A stretch of DNA of 64,000 nt from Candidatus Handelsmanbacteria bacterium (lineage in GTDB: Bacteria > Latescibacterota > UBA2968 > UBA8231): assembly GCA_016867395.1 (NCBI GenBank), contig VGJS01000002.1, positions 62,001 through 126,000 on the forward strand, written 5' to 3'. The notes under the pieces are model-generated. The model was not told the origin of the DNA. It ran no database searches and was given only the letters and a program-made list of their open reading frames with translations. Shown here piece by piece: positions 40,873 through 50,851 of the stretch (the stretch's first letter is position 1; the number at the start of each line of letters is the position of its first letter). Made by a program: the position numbers and the translations under genes.

Positions 40873-42693
40873 TTATCGTGGCGAGGGGATTTGGTCCACG
40901 GTCAGGAACTGATCTGCCGCCAAATCGCGGAGTTCGGTGTGGCCGCCATCGGGCCAGCGGATGGCGAGGGTGTCGATCCGGGCGCAGGGCCCCAGGCCAA
41001 AATGCAGGCGGCCGTCGCTGGCAGCCAGGTAGCTGCCGCCGGTCTTCACCTGGCGGGTCTGGACCTGGCCGCCGCAGCGCAGTTCGACCCAGGCGCCGGT
41101 GGCGTCGCGGGGGGCACGGGCCCGCAGCTTGAGGTTGAGCCAGTGCGAGCCAGGTTGCAGGTCGTTGCGAAATAGCCGGGCCTGGCCGCCGGTGCTGGTG
41201 ATGAGTAAGTCGAGGTCGCCGTCGTTGTCGTAATCGCCGCTGGCCAGACCCCTGCCGACCAGGGGCAACGCAAAGGCTGGGCCGCTGGTGGCAGAGACAT
41301 CAGTGAAGAAGGCGTCACGGTTTTCGTACAACTGGCTGGTCTGGGCATGGCTCAGATCGGGTTCGAGCAGGGCGATGCGGTCCTGGACGTGCCCGTTGGC
41401 CACCACCAGGTCGAGGTCGCCGTCGTTGTCGGCCTCGAAGAAGAGCGTGCCGAACCCCAGGGGCAGGAAACTGGGCTGGGTCAGGCCGGCGCCATCGGTG
41501 GCATCGCTGTAGCGCCAGGGGCCCTCGTTGCGGTAGAGCCGGTTGCTCTCCCGGGAGAAATTGGTGACCACCAGATCAAGGTCGCCGTCGCCGTCGTAGT
41601 CGGCGCAGTCAGTGCCCATCCCGGCTTCGGCCTGCCCGGCCGGACCCAAGGCCACCCCCGCCTCGGTGCCGATCTCGGAGAAGCTACGGCCTCCCTCGTT
41701 GCGATAGAGGAAATTGCGCATGCCGTCGTTGGCGACGAAAAGATCGTCGTCCCCGTCGCGGTCAAAATCGCCCGCCACCGCGCCCAGGCCCTTGCCGAAC
41801 AGGTTGAAAAGGCCGGCCGGCCGCGTCAAGTCGACGAAGGTGCCGTCTCCCTCGTTGCGGTACAGGGTGTTGGGCGCCCCGTTATAGTGGAGCGGGCTGC
41901 AGTAACTGCGCCAGGAGCGGGGGATCTTAAGCAGGCGGCTGCCGGGTGAGGACACGGTGCCGCCGCACACCCGGTTGGCGGCCGGGGTGAAATCGAGGTA
42001 GTTGGGCACGAAGAGGTCAAGGTCGCCGTCGCGGTCGAAGTCGAAGAAGAGCGGGCTGGTGCTCCAGCGCGGGTCGCCGACGCCAGCGGCGGCGGTGACG
42101 TCGGCGAAGCGGCCGGTGCCGTCGTTGCGGTACAGGGTGTTGGGGCCGTAGTTGGCTACGTAGAGGTCCGGGTCCCCGTCGTTGTCGAAATCTCCAGTGG
42201 TGCAGCCCATGCCGTAACCGGGGTCGCCGGTTCCGGCCCGGTCACTCTGGTCGGCGAAGCGTCCATCACCCTCGTTGTGGTAAAACCGGTCGCCGTGGTC
42301 GGCGCCAGGTGGCGGGCGCACCAGAGCCGAGGCGGGGTCCACCTCGCCGCCGAATCGCAAGGGCGGCAGGCCGCCCTCGCTGACCCAGTACGCGTCCGCG
42401 TCCTCCCGCACCAGGTTGCCGGGGGGGGGGTAATACGGGTCCTCGGACAGGGCGAAGCCATCGACTAAAAAGATATCGAGCAGGCCGTCCCCGTCGACGT
42501 CGAGGAAGGCACCCCCGGCCCCCATGGTCTCAATGAGTAGGTAAGCGCCATTGGCGCCGCTCTGGTGTTGGAAATCCACCCCGGAGGCCTGTGCCACTTC
42601 GGCAAAGGACGTTCCGGCAGGGCGCTTGGCTGGTTGGGAGCAACCGGCCAGGCTCAGCAACAGGCCAGCGGCGAAGAGAAGATTGGGATACAA
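40873..42693 (-). CDS. CRTAC1-family protein (FG-GAP/VCBS + ASPIC/UnbV), lipoprotein
   Basis: Lipobox 'LAGC'; 'GAFLDVDGDGLLDIFLVDGF'; C-terminal 'VELRCGGQVQTRQVKTGGSYLAASDGRLHFGLGPCARIDTLAIRWPDGGHTEL'. Confidence 0.92.
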   Translation of the reverse strand: MYPNLLFAAGLLLSLAGCSQPAKRPAGTSFAEVAQASGVDFQHQSGANGAYLLIETMGAGGAFLDVDGDGLLDIFLVDGFALSEDPYYPPPGNLVREDADAYWVSEGGLPPLRFGGEVDPASALVRPPPGADHGDRFYHNEGDGRFADQSDRAGTGDPGYGMGCTTGDFDNDGDPDLYVANYGPNTLYRNDGTGRFADVTAAAGVGDPRWSTSPLFFDFDRDGDLDLFVPNYLDFTPAANRVCGGTVSSPGSRLLKIPRSWRSYCSPLHYNGAPNTLYRNEGDGTFVDLTRPAGLFNLFGKGLGAVAGDFDRDGDDDLFVANDGMRNFLYRNEGGRSFSEIGTEAGVALGPAGQAEAGMGTDCADYDGDGDLDLVVTNFSRESNRLYRNEGPWRYSDATDGAGLTQPSFLPLGFGTLFFEADNDGDLDLVVANGHVQDRIALLEPDLSHAQTSQLYENRDAFFTDVSATSGPAFALPLVGRGLASGDYDNDGDLDLLITSTGGQARLFRNDLQPGSHWLNLKLRARAPRDATGAWVELRCGGQVQTRQVKTGGSYLAASDGRLHFGLGPCARIDTLAIRWPDGGHTELRDLAADQFLTVDQIPSPR

Positions 42694-42832
42694 CAGGCGG
42701 GGCTTTCGCGTCGGAAAAATCCTTGCCGAGGGAAGTGCGATATCTTACCTTGACGGTTAGGAGTTTTTAAAACAATTCTACAAACAATCGGCGCAAAGGC
42801 AAGCCGCTCGCGCCTTGGCCAACCGTGAATCA

Positions 42833-45082
42833 ATGGCGAATAAAGGGAAAAGCGGGTTCTGGTATACCTTCGCAGCCACACTTTTCATCACCGCCTCGGG
42901 AAGCGCCGAGATCATCGTCATCGGCGGTGAGGGACGCCGCTGGGACAGCGGCGGTGGCGGCGTCCCCGCCACGGTGATCCGGACAGCGCGCGCGGTGGAG
43001 CGCACCAACGCCCCGGGCGGGGTCATCGACTATCAGCCGCCGGGGTACCCCAACTGGATCTTCCCGCAGCGCGCCGATACCACCCGCAACATCGCCGTGG
43101 GTTCCGACTCGCCCGAGCGGGGCGGGGGCATCACCTCGCCCAACACCCAGCGTATCCGCACCGACCTGCCCTCCATCATCGACGATGACGGCGACACCGC
43201 CCTGGATCTGCGGGCCGCCGCCGGCGGCCAGAGCGCCCGGGCGCTCGGCATCCTCATCGATCTGGATCTGGGTGCCCGTTTCGGGGTCAACCGGTTCAGG
43301 TTCTTCCCGCGCAACGCCGACCCGGCGTACCCGGCGCCGAATTTCCCCTTCCAGAACGATTTCATGCGGGGTTTCGAGATCTTCGTCAACGACGGCACGG
43401 CGGAAACACAGCGCGAGGGGATTCCGATCCTCCAGACGGTCGCGCTGGCGAACCAGAACACCGATGCCGTGGTCGATGTCCTCGTGCCCCCCCAGTATGT
43501 GCGCTATCTCCGGCTGAAGTCGCTGACCGCTGCTGGTTTCGAGATCGCCGAGCTGCAGGTGTACGGCACGGGGTACGTGCCGGAGGCGCGTTACGTCTCG
43601 AACATCTTCGACTTTGGCGATCTGGCGCTGCTGGGCAGGCTGCGCTGGGTAGGCGGCAGCCAGGGCGACCCCAACCGTTCGGCGATCCAGATCCGCACCC
43701 GCACTGGCCTCGATGCGCAGCCCGTCGAGTTCAACAAGGTCCGGCCTGGCGAGCGGATCTTCCGCCAGGGGGGCGGCGCCGGTGCCAGCACCCAGGGGTC
43801 CACGACCGCGGGCCTGCAGGTGCCCTGGCGGCGCGCCGAGGACGTCGGTGACGCCGGCCTCAGCCAGCTCATCGCCGAGGTGCTCGACAACGACGAGGTC
43901 GATGTGCGCGAGGCCTTCGAGCGCTTCAGGGGTCTCAGCGTCGACGAGCGCAATCTCATCACCCTCGACCAGGCCGACTACGGCAAGCTGCGGAATGAGG
44001 ACAAGGGCGACATCCGCGACGATTTGACCAATTGGAGCGGCTGGTCGCCGCCCTACGCCACCGCGTCCGGGCAGGTGGCGCCCGAGGCGATCGGCGACGG
44101 GGCCCTCGGGGTGCAGATCGCCTCTTCGGAGCCAAGGCGTTATTTCCAGTTCACCGCCGATTTCTCCAGTGAGGATTTCGAGGCTGCCGCGGGTCTGGGG
44201 GCCCTGGCCTTCGAGGTGCTCACCCCGCCCTTTGCCACGGAGCTGGTCGGTGAGATCCTCCCGCGGCAGACGGCGGTGGGGGCCAGGACGCACTTCACCT
44301 ACGCGGTGCGCAACCAGTCGCGGCCGGGCAGGGACCGGGGTTTCGACCAGCTGGTCATCGATACCCCGCTGCGGGCCGAAAGTGTCGGCCGGATCCGGAT
44401 CGTCCGGCCCGACGGCCAAGTCGCGGAAGCGGACTTCACCGGGCAGAGCCTGGTGTCCTTTCCCCTGGTCGACGGCGGGTTTGCCATCCGCGAGGCCGGC
44501 GAACGGCATCTCCTGATCAGTTTCCCCATGATCGCGGAGAGCGCCAGTCTGCTGACGGTGGAGTTCGCCAGCGGCGTGCTCCAGTACGGCACCACCTTTG
44601 CCGCGCGGGCCCGCAACAGCGAGTCGGGTTCCGACATCGGGCAGGAGGTGGTGGCCGGCAACGCTGCGGACCTGGGCACCGCGGGGCAGGAGGACCCCGA
44701 CGTCCAGCCTCTTGGTTCCCGGATCGTCGGCAATCTGTCGGTGCAGGTGCCGATCGCCCGCGACCTCCTGCTCAATGTGGTCGCCGAACCGCCGGTCTTC
44801 ACCCCGAACGGCGACGGGGTCAACGACCAGGGGGCCATCCGCTACGATATCACCAATATCGCCCGTCCCGCTCCGGTGGAGATCCTGATCCGGGATCTGA
44901 GCGGGCGTCTGGTGCGGCGCCTCTATGCGGCGGCCGACCTGAGCGGCCGCTATGCCCAGGGGTGGGACGGCCGCGACGATGCCGGGGGGCTGGTGCCCCC
45001 GGGAAGTTATCTCTACTCGGTGGAATTACGGGCGGGCACTGGCACCCAACGGCAACTCGGGGTGGTGGGGGTGGTGTACTGA
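42833..45082 (+). CDS. Secreted discoidin-like surface protein with C-terminal PNGDG/FlgD-like module
   Basis: 'FEIAELQVYGTGYVPEARYVSNIFDFGDLALLGRLRW'; C-terminus 'PPVFTPNGDGVNDQGAIRYDITN...DLSGRLVRRLYAAADLSGRYAQGWDGRDDAGGLVPPGSYLYSVEL...GVVGVVY'. Confidence 0.85.
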   Translation: MANKGKSGFWYTFAATLFITASGSAEIIVIGGEGRRWDSGGGGVPATVIRTARAVERTNAPGGVIDYQPPGYPNWIFPQRADTTRNIAVGSDSPERGGGITSPNTQRIRTDLPSIIDDDGDTALDLRAAAGGQSARALGILIDLDLGARFGVNRFRFFPRNADPAYPAPNFPFQNDFMRGFEIFVNDGTAETQREGIPILQTVALANQNTDAVVDVLVPPQYVRYLRLKSLTAAGFEIAELQVYGTGYVPEARYVSNIFDFGDLALLGRLRWVGGSQGDPNRSAIQIRTRTGLDAQPVEFNKVRPGERIFRQGGGAGASTQGSTTAGLQVPWRRAEDVGDAGLSQLIAEVLDNDEVDVREAFERFRGLSVDERNLITLDQADYGKLRNEDKGDIRDDLTNWSGWSPPYATASGQVAPEAIGDGALGVQIASSEPRRYFQFTADFSSEDFEAAAGLGALAFEVLTPPFATELVGEILPRQTAVGARTHFTYAVRNQSRPGRDRGFDQLVIDTPLRAESVGRIRIVRPDGQVAEADFTGQSLVSFPLVDGGFAIREAGERHLLISFPMIAESASLLTVEFASGVLQYGTTFAARARNSESGSDIGQEVVAGNAADLGTAGQEDPDVQPLGSRIVGNLSVQVPIARDLLLNVVAEPPVFTPNGDGVNDQGAIRYDITNIARPAPVEILIRDLSGRLVRRLYAAADLSGRYAQGWDGRDDAGGLVPPGSYLYSVELRAGTGTQRQLGVVGVVY

Positions 45083-45083
45083 C

Positions 45084-47900
45084 ATGGCAGCGAAAATGGG
45101 AGGAAACGGCTTGAGAAACCTGGTGAAGTTCGGCGTGACTCTCGGGTTGCTCGGCACCCTGATCGGCAGCTCCTCGTTCGGCCAGGACTACGGCGTGCGC
45201 CTGGGCCAGCGCCGCGGCGGCAGTGTGAGTTTCGAGCCGCGGGGGCCGGGGGTGATGTTCGGGGCGCTGGACCCGGCGATTAAGAAGTGGTATGTGCCGC
45301 AGGAGCTTTTCAACGAGTACCACTGGCGGCAGTGGGAATACTCCAACTACGCCCGGCAGGCCTACGCCCGCTACGTGAGCACCACCCTCGAAGGGGATCA
45401 TTTTTACGACTTCTACGGCAACTTCATCGGCCGGGGCTGGCTGGTCTACGACTGGCGGCAGAGCCAGCCCCAGCAGTTGGGGAACAGCATCTTCCAGAAC
45501 GCGCGCTTCAACAGCTGGTTCAGCTCCGTGACCATCGGCGGTGATTCGCAGGGGCAGTACCACTACGCCATCACCGTGGGCAATCAGCTGCGCACCACCC
45601 TGACCCCGTTGACCTTCTCCAAGCCCACCTTCAACGGGATTCAGATCGATTTCATGTCCGACAAGTACGCGGCCACGGTGCTGGCGGCGAGGGTGAGCGA
45701 TCCGATCATCGGCGAGACCCGCGAGGCCGAGACCCGGACCAACGTCACCAGCCTCTTTGGGGGTCGGGTCACCTCGCAACTGGGGGATTTCATCGAGGTG
45801 GGCGCCACCCTGGTGGACAGCCGCAACGCCAACACTACCCTCGACCTTTTCAGCGGCGACATGGTGGCCGGCAGCCTGACCGCCGGCCAGAGCACCACCC
45901 CGCTGACCGCCATCGCCATCGTGCTCAGCGACGACACCCCCGCCGACGGCGAAGGCGGGGCCGCGCTCTTCAGCCACGAGGTGCGGATCGTCAGCCGCAA
46001 CTTCGAAACCGGTGCCGAGCGCACCTACAACCTCCAGGAGGTGGTGCGGCCCGGATCGGAGTGGCCGGTGATCTTCGGCGGTTTCCGCCGCAGTGGGTTC
46101 CTCGCTGCCGATGGCGCCGAGCGCATCGTCCTCAACTACGACTTCAACGACCCGGCCTACATCGGCCCCGACCCCACCTCCATCATCGACGTGCAATTCG
46201 ATTACGTGCTGGCCAACGACTACCGGGTGGACCTGTGGTCCGACCGCCAGACCGGCCGGCGGCCCTCGCCATCCCCGCCGCTGAGCGCCGAGACCATCGA
46301 CGCCTCCAGGCCGGCCCTGCTGACCCTGCGCCGCGCCGATGGCAACGTCAAGGACATCTCCAATCTGCAGCGGGTGCGCTTCAACTACGGCCTGCCCACC
46401 GCCAATCTGGTGGGCGGCTTCACCATCGAGGGCACCAAGGTCGGCGGTTTCGATTTCTACGGGGAGTGGGACCGCAACCGGCGTTATTCCCAGTATCCCA
46501 ATGCCGCCCTCTTCACCGCCGGCAAGAAACACCGTATCTCCGCCGAGCAGGGCGACGCCTGGCACTTCAACCTGTCGCGCCAGTGGCACCCGTGGTTCCT
46601 CTACGGCGAGTCCTACCGCATCGACCCGTCGTACTCCACCACCTCGTACCTGGTCGATGCCAACGGCGATGTGCGCTACGACGACAGCCAGCGCCACCTC
46701 TACGAGTTCGTCGAAGACAACGACGACCAGGACCGCTTCCCGGATTGGAGCCGCTTCGGCACGGTCAATGACCGGCTGATCTTCCCCGGGCTCGACGAGA
46801 ACAACGACTTCATCAACGACTTCAATCAGAACGACAACGCCACGGTCAGCAGTTCGGTGCCCGATTACGAGGAACCCTTCCTCCGCTACCAGGTGGATCG
46901 GCCCGAGTTCCTCTTCGGCATCGACATGAACAACAACAACTGGATCGATCGTTTCGAGGATGACGACCTGCCGGATTTCCCCTACAAACCCGATCGCCGC
47001 GGTTACAATGCCTTCGCCGGGGTGAACGCGACGCCGGAACTGCGGGTCACCGCCGGACGCACCAGCGAAAAGATGATCTCCACCGAAAGGCGGAATCGCA
47101 CCAATTACCTGATGGTCACCCTCGATCAGGACTATGCCGGGTTGGGCCGCCTGCGGGTCTACAACCTGCTGAAACGCGCCGAGGACACCATCCCCGACGA
47201 CCGCCGCGAACTGACCGCCTTCGTCGATGGGCCGCCCATCCAGCCCGTGGTCGCGGATCTGTTGCCCGCTCAGGACACCTGGGTGAACACGGCGTGGCTG
47301 GGTTTCGACTACACCGGGACCAAGAACCTGAACGTCGTCAACAAATTCAAGTACGAGTTCTATGCCCAGCAGGCCGACGATCCGCGCGACCGCGAGGGGC
47401 GGCGGCTCGAGGACCGGACCAGCTTCTTGGGCCTGATCAACAAGGTCGACTACCTCCGCCGCTTTGGTCGCGTCCAGGTGCAGCCAAAGTTCAAGAGCGA
47501 GTACCTCCGCCAGACGCCCTTGCTGGTGCAGGAGGACAAACGCCGCCACTGGATGGGCGTTGGGCAGCTGGTGGCCCAGTTGCCGGCGCTCAAGCACACC
47601 CTGTTCCAGGCAGGCGTCGAGGCGCTGTGGTTCCGGGACCTGGTGCGGGACGAGGAGGCACTGGTCGCTGCCGGCCTGGCCGGGGAAACCGGCGACCGGC
47701 GCGCCACCACCGTGGCCCTGCAGCTGTCGAATACCTCCGACTACCAGGGTTACCGCCTGACCACCCAGTTGGGGTTGCGTTTCAGCCGCTTGCGGACCGA
47801 GATGGTGCGCGAAGGGTCGCAGCCGGGAAAGTTTGAGAAGATCTCCGAGGGCAGCAACGAGACCATAAGCTTCATCACCGTCTACGCTGGTGTGCAGTGA
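45084..47900 (+). CDS. Giant beta-barrel-like outer-membrane/surface protein, paralog 1
   Basis: Signal peptide (...GTLIGSSSFGQ-DYGVRLGQ); about 939 aa; paralogous with the next ORF; C-terminus 'SFITVYAGVQ'; one nucleotide after the previous gene. Confidence 0.85.
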   Translation: MAAKMGGNGLRNLVKFGVTLGLLGTLIGSSSFGQDYGVRLGQRRGGSVSFEPRGPGVMFGALDPAIKKWYVPQELFNEYHWRQWEYSNYARQAYARYVSTTLEGDHFYDFYGNFIGRGWLVYDWRQSQPQQLGNSIFQNARFNSWFSSVTIGGDSQGQYHYAITVGNQLRTTLTPLTFSKPTFNGIQIDFMSDKYAATVLAARVSDPIIGETREAETRTNVTSLFGGRVTSQLGDFIEVGATLVDSRNANTTLDLFSGDMVAGSLTAGQSTTPLTAIAIVLSDDTPADGEGGAALFSHEVRIVSRNFETGAERTYNLQEVVRPGSEWPVIFGGFRRSGFLAADGAERIVLNYDFNDPAYIGPDPTSIIDVQFDYVLANDYRVDLWSDRQTGRRPSPSPPLSAETIDASRPALLTLRRADGNVKDISNLQRVRFNYGLPTANLVGGFTIEGTKVGGFDFYGEWDRNRRYSQYPNAALFTAGKKHRISAEQGDAWHFNLSRQWHPWFLYGESYRIDPSYSTTSYLVDANGDVRYDDSQRHLYEFVEDNDDQDRFPDWSRFGTVNDRLIFPGLDENNDFINDFNQNDNATVSSSVPDYEEPFLRYQVDRPEFLFGIDMNNNNWIDRFEDDDLPDFPYKPDRRGYNAFAGVNATPELRVTAGRTSEKMISTERRNRTNYLMVTLDQDYAGLGRLRVYNLLKRAEDTIPDDRRELTAFVDGPPIQPVVADLLPAQDTWVNTAWLGFDYTGTKNLNVVNKFKYEFYAQQADDPRDREGRRLEDRTSFLGLINKVDYLRRFGRVQVQPKFKSEYLRQTPLLVQEDKRRHWMGVGQLVAQLPALKHTLFQAGVEALWFRDLVRDEEALVAAGLAGETGDRRATTVALQLSNTSDYQGYRLTTQLGLRFSRLRTEMVREGSQPGKFEKISEGSNETISFITVYAGVQ

Positions 47901-50842
47901 TGCAAAGGGTACTGCTGCTGGCGCTTCTCATCGGGCTGGGGGTTGCCAACTCCGCCTGGAGCCAGCCCGACTACGGCAATCGCCTGGGACACCGGGTGGG
48001 CGACCGGTCCCTCTTTTCGGCGGTGGGCACTGCCGTCCAGATCGGCAGCCTCGATCCCACCGTGCAGCGCTGGTACCTGCCGCAGGAACTCTTCCAGGAA
48101 TACGGCCGGCGGCAGTGGCGTTACACCAACTACGCGAAGGAGTATTTCCGCCGGTACCTGGAACGGTCCCAGGAGGGCTCCTATTTCTACGATTTCTACG
48201 GCGATCTGGTCACCCGCGGCTGGCTCATCTACAACTGGCGCCAGACCCAGCCGCTGGCCTTTGAAAGCAGCGCCATCACCAAGGATTCCCGCTATGCCAG
48301 CTGGTTCGACCGGCTGATCCTGTCTTCGGACGCCAGCGGCGACTACAGCTACACCATCATGGTGGGGGACGAGATCAACTCCACCCTCACCCCGATGACC
48401 TTCCGCAAGGCGGGCTTCAACGGCATCGCCACCAGCCTGGCGACTTCCCGTCTGCGCGCCACCACGCTCTTTTCCCGGCTCACGCTGCCAATCATCAACA
48501 TCGACGCCGACATTCCCACGGTGGCGGTCGAGAACGCCACCAACCTGAGCGCCGCCCGTGTCGAGGCCGACGTCGCCGGCCACCTGACCCTCGGTTTGAC
48601 GGCGGTCAACGCCCACAACGCCAATGGCTCGCGCGAGAGTTTCCGCGACAATCCCTTCAAGGGGCTGTTGACCTCGGGGCAACTCGACCGGCGCCTCAAC
48701 CACCTGGTGGTCCGCCTCAGCGACGATTCACCCGAGGACGAGGAGGGCGGGGCGGTGCTCTTCAGCGAGGAAGTGGAGATCACCACCTCGCTCCGCCGGC
48801 AGGTGGCCGTCGGCGACAGCATCCAGACGGTGCTGCGCGATACGCTGATCACCGGCAGCAGCATCGGGTTCAGGGGGGTGCGCGAGGGTGGCAAACTCCG
48901 GCGCGGCTTCCTCACCGCCAATGGCGCCGAGAGCATCAACCTCAAATACATCCTGGCCCCCGCGACCGGGGAAGGGGAGGAAGGGTCCCTTCGCCTGCTC
49001 CTGCAGCAGGGGTTGGGGCTCACCCTGGCCGAGGCCGAGGACGCCGTCACGGCCGTCAAGAACGTGCGTTTCCGGCTGGTGCTGGCCAACGACTACCGGG
49101 TGGAGGTGGCCTCCGACCGCCAGACCAATGCCGTGGGGCAGCCGCAGTTTCTGGTCATGAGCCGGGCGCCGGGAAACATCAAGAACAACCTCAACCAGCG
49201 CGAGGTCGTCTTCGACTACGGCCTGCCCACCGCCAACCAGATCTACGGGGTGACGGCCGAGATCCGGGATTTCAATGGCTTCGATTTCTACGGCGAGTTC
49301 AACGTCAATACCCAGTACCGCAAGTACCCCACCTCGAGCAGCACCAAACACCGCAGTATCGCCGGGATCGCCGGCGACCGGCATGCGGTGGGCTGGATGG
49401 CCAATGTCTCCCGGCGCGCGGGGCCCTGGCGTTTCTTTGCCGAAGGCTTCGGCATGGACGACGGCTATACGACCAGCATCCTGCCCGTCGATGGCCGCGG
49501 GGTGGTCGACTACTCCCCCGAAGCCAGGAGCAAACTCTATGATCTGGTCGACGACAACGATGACAACGACCGCCATCCGGACCAAAAGCGCATCTTCCAG
49601 GGAAGCCTGATTCCGATCCCCGGGCAGGATTTCAAGATCCGGCCCGAAGGCGTGGCCGATCCGGCGGTTTTCCCCGGGTACGACGAGAACGGCGATTTCA
49701 TCTCCGACTTCAACCAGAACAGCAACGGGGACCGCGAGAATTTCTTCCCGGACTACGAAGAGCCTTTTTTGCGCTACGGCAGCGACCGCCCCGAATTCCT
49801 CTTCGGCATCGACCTGAACAACAATGGCCGGGTCGATCGCTTCGAGAACGATGACCTGCCGGACTATCCCTACAAGAAGGACCACTGGGGGCACAACATC
49901 TATGCCAGCGTTGCCGTGGTCCCCGAACTCGATCTCACCCTGGGGCGTCTGGACCAGGAATTGCGCACGGCGCGCCGCGGCAACCGGACCTGGTACGGCA
50001 TGGCCGCCTACGAGCGGGACCGGCCCGAGTGGGGGCGGGTGCGGCTGTTCGGGATGACGCGCCTGGCAGAGGACACCATCGCCGACGATCTGTCGCAATG
50101 GATCATCCCGGAACCGGAATTCGGTCAGCCCGGGGATACGAGCGGCCGTAACCAGCCGGTGGCCGACCCCCTGGCGGCGGAAAACACCTGGATCCATTCC
50201 CTCAGCGGCGACTGGGAATACCACGGCTCGCGGCAGTGGGCCACGCGACACCGGGTCAAGTGGGAGACCTGGCGGCAGCGCGAGGCGGCGGTCGAGTACC
50301 AGCTCGATGCCTTGGGCGAGGTGGTGCGCGATGCCGAGGGCAAGGCGCTGGTGGCCTTCGATCCGCTGGGGCCGGAAGCCCGCAACGGGCGCGAGGTATC
50401 GGGATTCGTCGGCCTGATCGACAAGGCCGAGTACGTCTTCCGCTGGCAGCAACTGAGCTTCCTGCCGCGGGCAAAAAGCGAGTGGCTGAGCCAGACCCCC
50501 TTCAGCCGGACCCAGGCCAAACGGCGGTCCTGGGACGCGATCCTCACCTTGCTGGTTCAGTTCAGTCCCTTTCCCCACTCCCAGGTCCAGGTAGGATTCG
50601 AGCGGCGGCAGTACTTCGAGCTGCTGGCCGAGGAGAACGAGCTGCCGGTCGGTCGGCCCACCGGGGACTTCCGCGGTTCCGTGCTGGCTTGCCAACTCAC
50701 CAACACCAGACCCTACCTCGGTTACAGCCTCACCACCCAGTTGGGCATCCGCTACGACCGGCGCTCGCTGGAGGTCGCTGGCGCAGAACGCGATACCCGC
50801 ACCTCTGGGATGGCCTTCCTCTCCGTTTTCGCCGGGTTATAG
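47900..50842 (+). CDS. Giant beta-barrel-like outer-membrane/surface protein, paralog 2
   Basis: Signal peptide; 'DYGNRLGHRVGDR...LPQELFQEYGRRQWRYTNYAKEYFRRYLERSQEGSYFYDFYGDLVTRGWLIYNWRQTQPL' aligns to paralog 1; C-terminus 'FLSVFAGL'; overlaps the upstream stop (ATG/TGA). Confidence 0.87.
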   Translation: MQRVLLLALLIGLGVANSAWSQPDYGNRLGHRVGDRSLFSAVGTAVQIGSLDPTVQRWYLPQELFQEYGRRQWRYTNYAKEYFRRYLERSQEGSYFYDFYGDLVTRGWLIYNWRQTQPLAFESSAITKDSRYASWFDRLILSSDASGDYSYTIMVGDEINSTLTPMTFRKAGFNGIATSLATSRLRATTLFSRLTLPIINIDADIPTVAVENATNLSAARVEADVAGHLTLGLTAVNAHNANGSRESFRDNPFKGLLTSGQLDRRLNHLVVRLSDDSPEDEEGGAVLFSEEVEITTSLRRQVAVGDSIQTVLRDTLITGSSIGFRGVREGGKLRRGFLTANGAESINLKYILAPATGEGEEGSLRLLLQQGLGLTLAEAEDAVTAVKNVRFRLVLANDYRVEVASDRQTNAVGQPQFLVMSRAPGNIKNNLNQREVVFDYGLPTANQIYGVTAEIRDFNGFDFYGEFNVNTQYRKYPTSSSTKHRSIAGIAGDRHAVGWMANVSRRAGPWRFFAEGFGMDDGYTTSILPVDGRGVVDYSPEARSKLYDLVDDNDDNDRHPDQKRIFQGSLIPIPGQDFKIRPEGVADPAVFPGYDENGDFISDFNQNSNGDRENFFPDYEEPFLRYGSDRPEFLFGIDLNNNGRVDRFENDDLPDYPYKKDHWGHNIYASVAVVPELDLTLGRLDQELRTARRGNRTWYGMAAYERDRPEWGRVRLFGMTRLAEDTIADDLSQWIIPEPEFGQPGDTSGRNQPVADPLAAENTWIHSLSGDWEYHGSRQWATRHRVKWETWRQREAAVEYQLDALGEVVRDAEGKALVAFDPLGPEARNGREVSGFVGLIDKAEYVFRWQQLSFLPRAKSEWLSQTPFSRTQAKRRSWDAILTLLVQFSPFPHSQVQVGFERRQYFELLAEENELPVGRPTGDFRGSVLACQLTNTRPYLGYSLTTQLGIRYDRRSLEVAGAERDTRTSGMAFLSVFAGL

Positions 50843-50851
50843 GAGCGGCGA

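Noticed and set aside
44850-47597. 915-aa antisense ORF opposite the first giant barrel protein
   Set aside because: Length is impressive, but composition (V/G/H/E-rich, no signal or domain) and exact opposition to a signal-peptide-bearing gene with a paralog indicate a shadow ORF.
48728-50695. 655-aa antisense ORF opposite the second giant barrel protein
   Set aside because: Same reasoning as above; it mirrors the paralog's codon structure.
45084-50842. Interpretation of the two large proteins as SprA/Sov (T9SS translocon) or TonB-dependent receptors
   Set aside because: Too short for SprA (~2000+ aa), and no TonB box/plug text recognised; left as uncharacterised barrel-like proteins.
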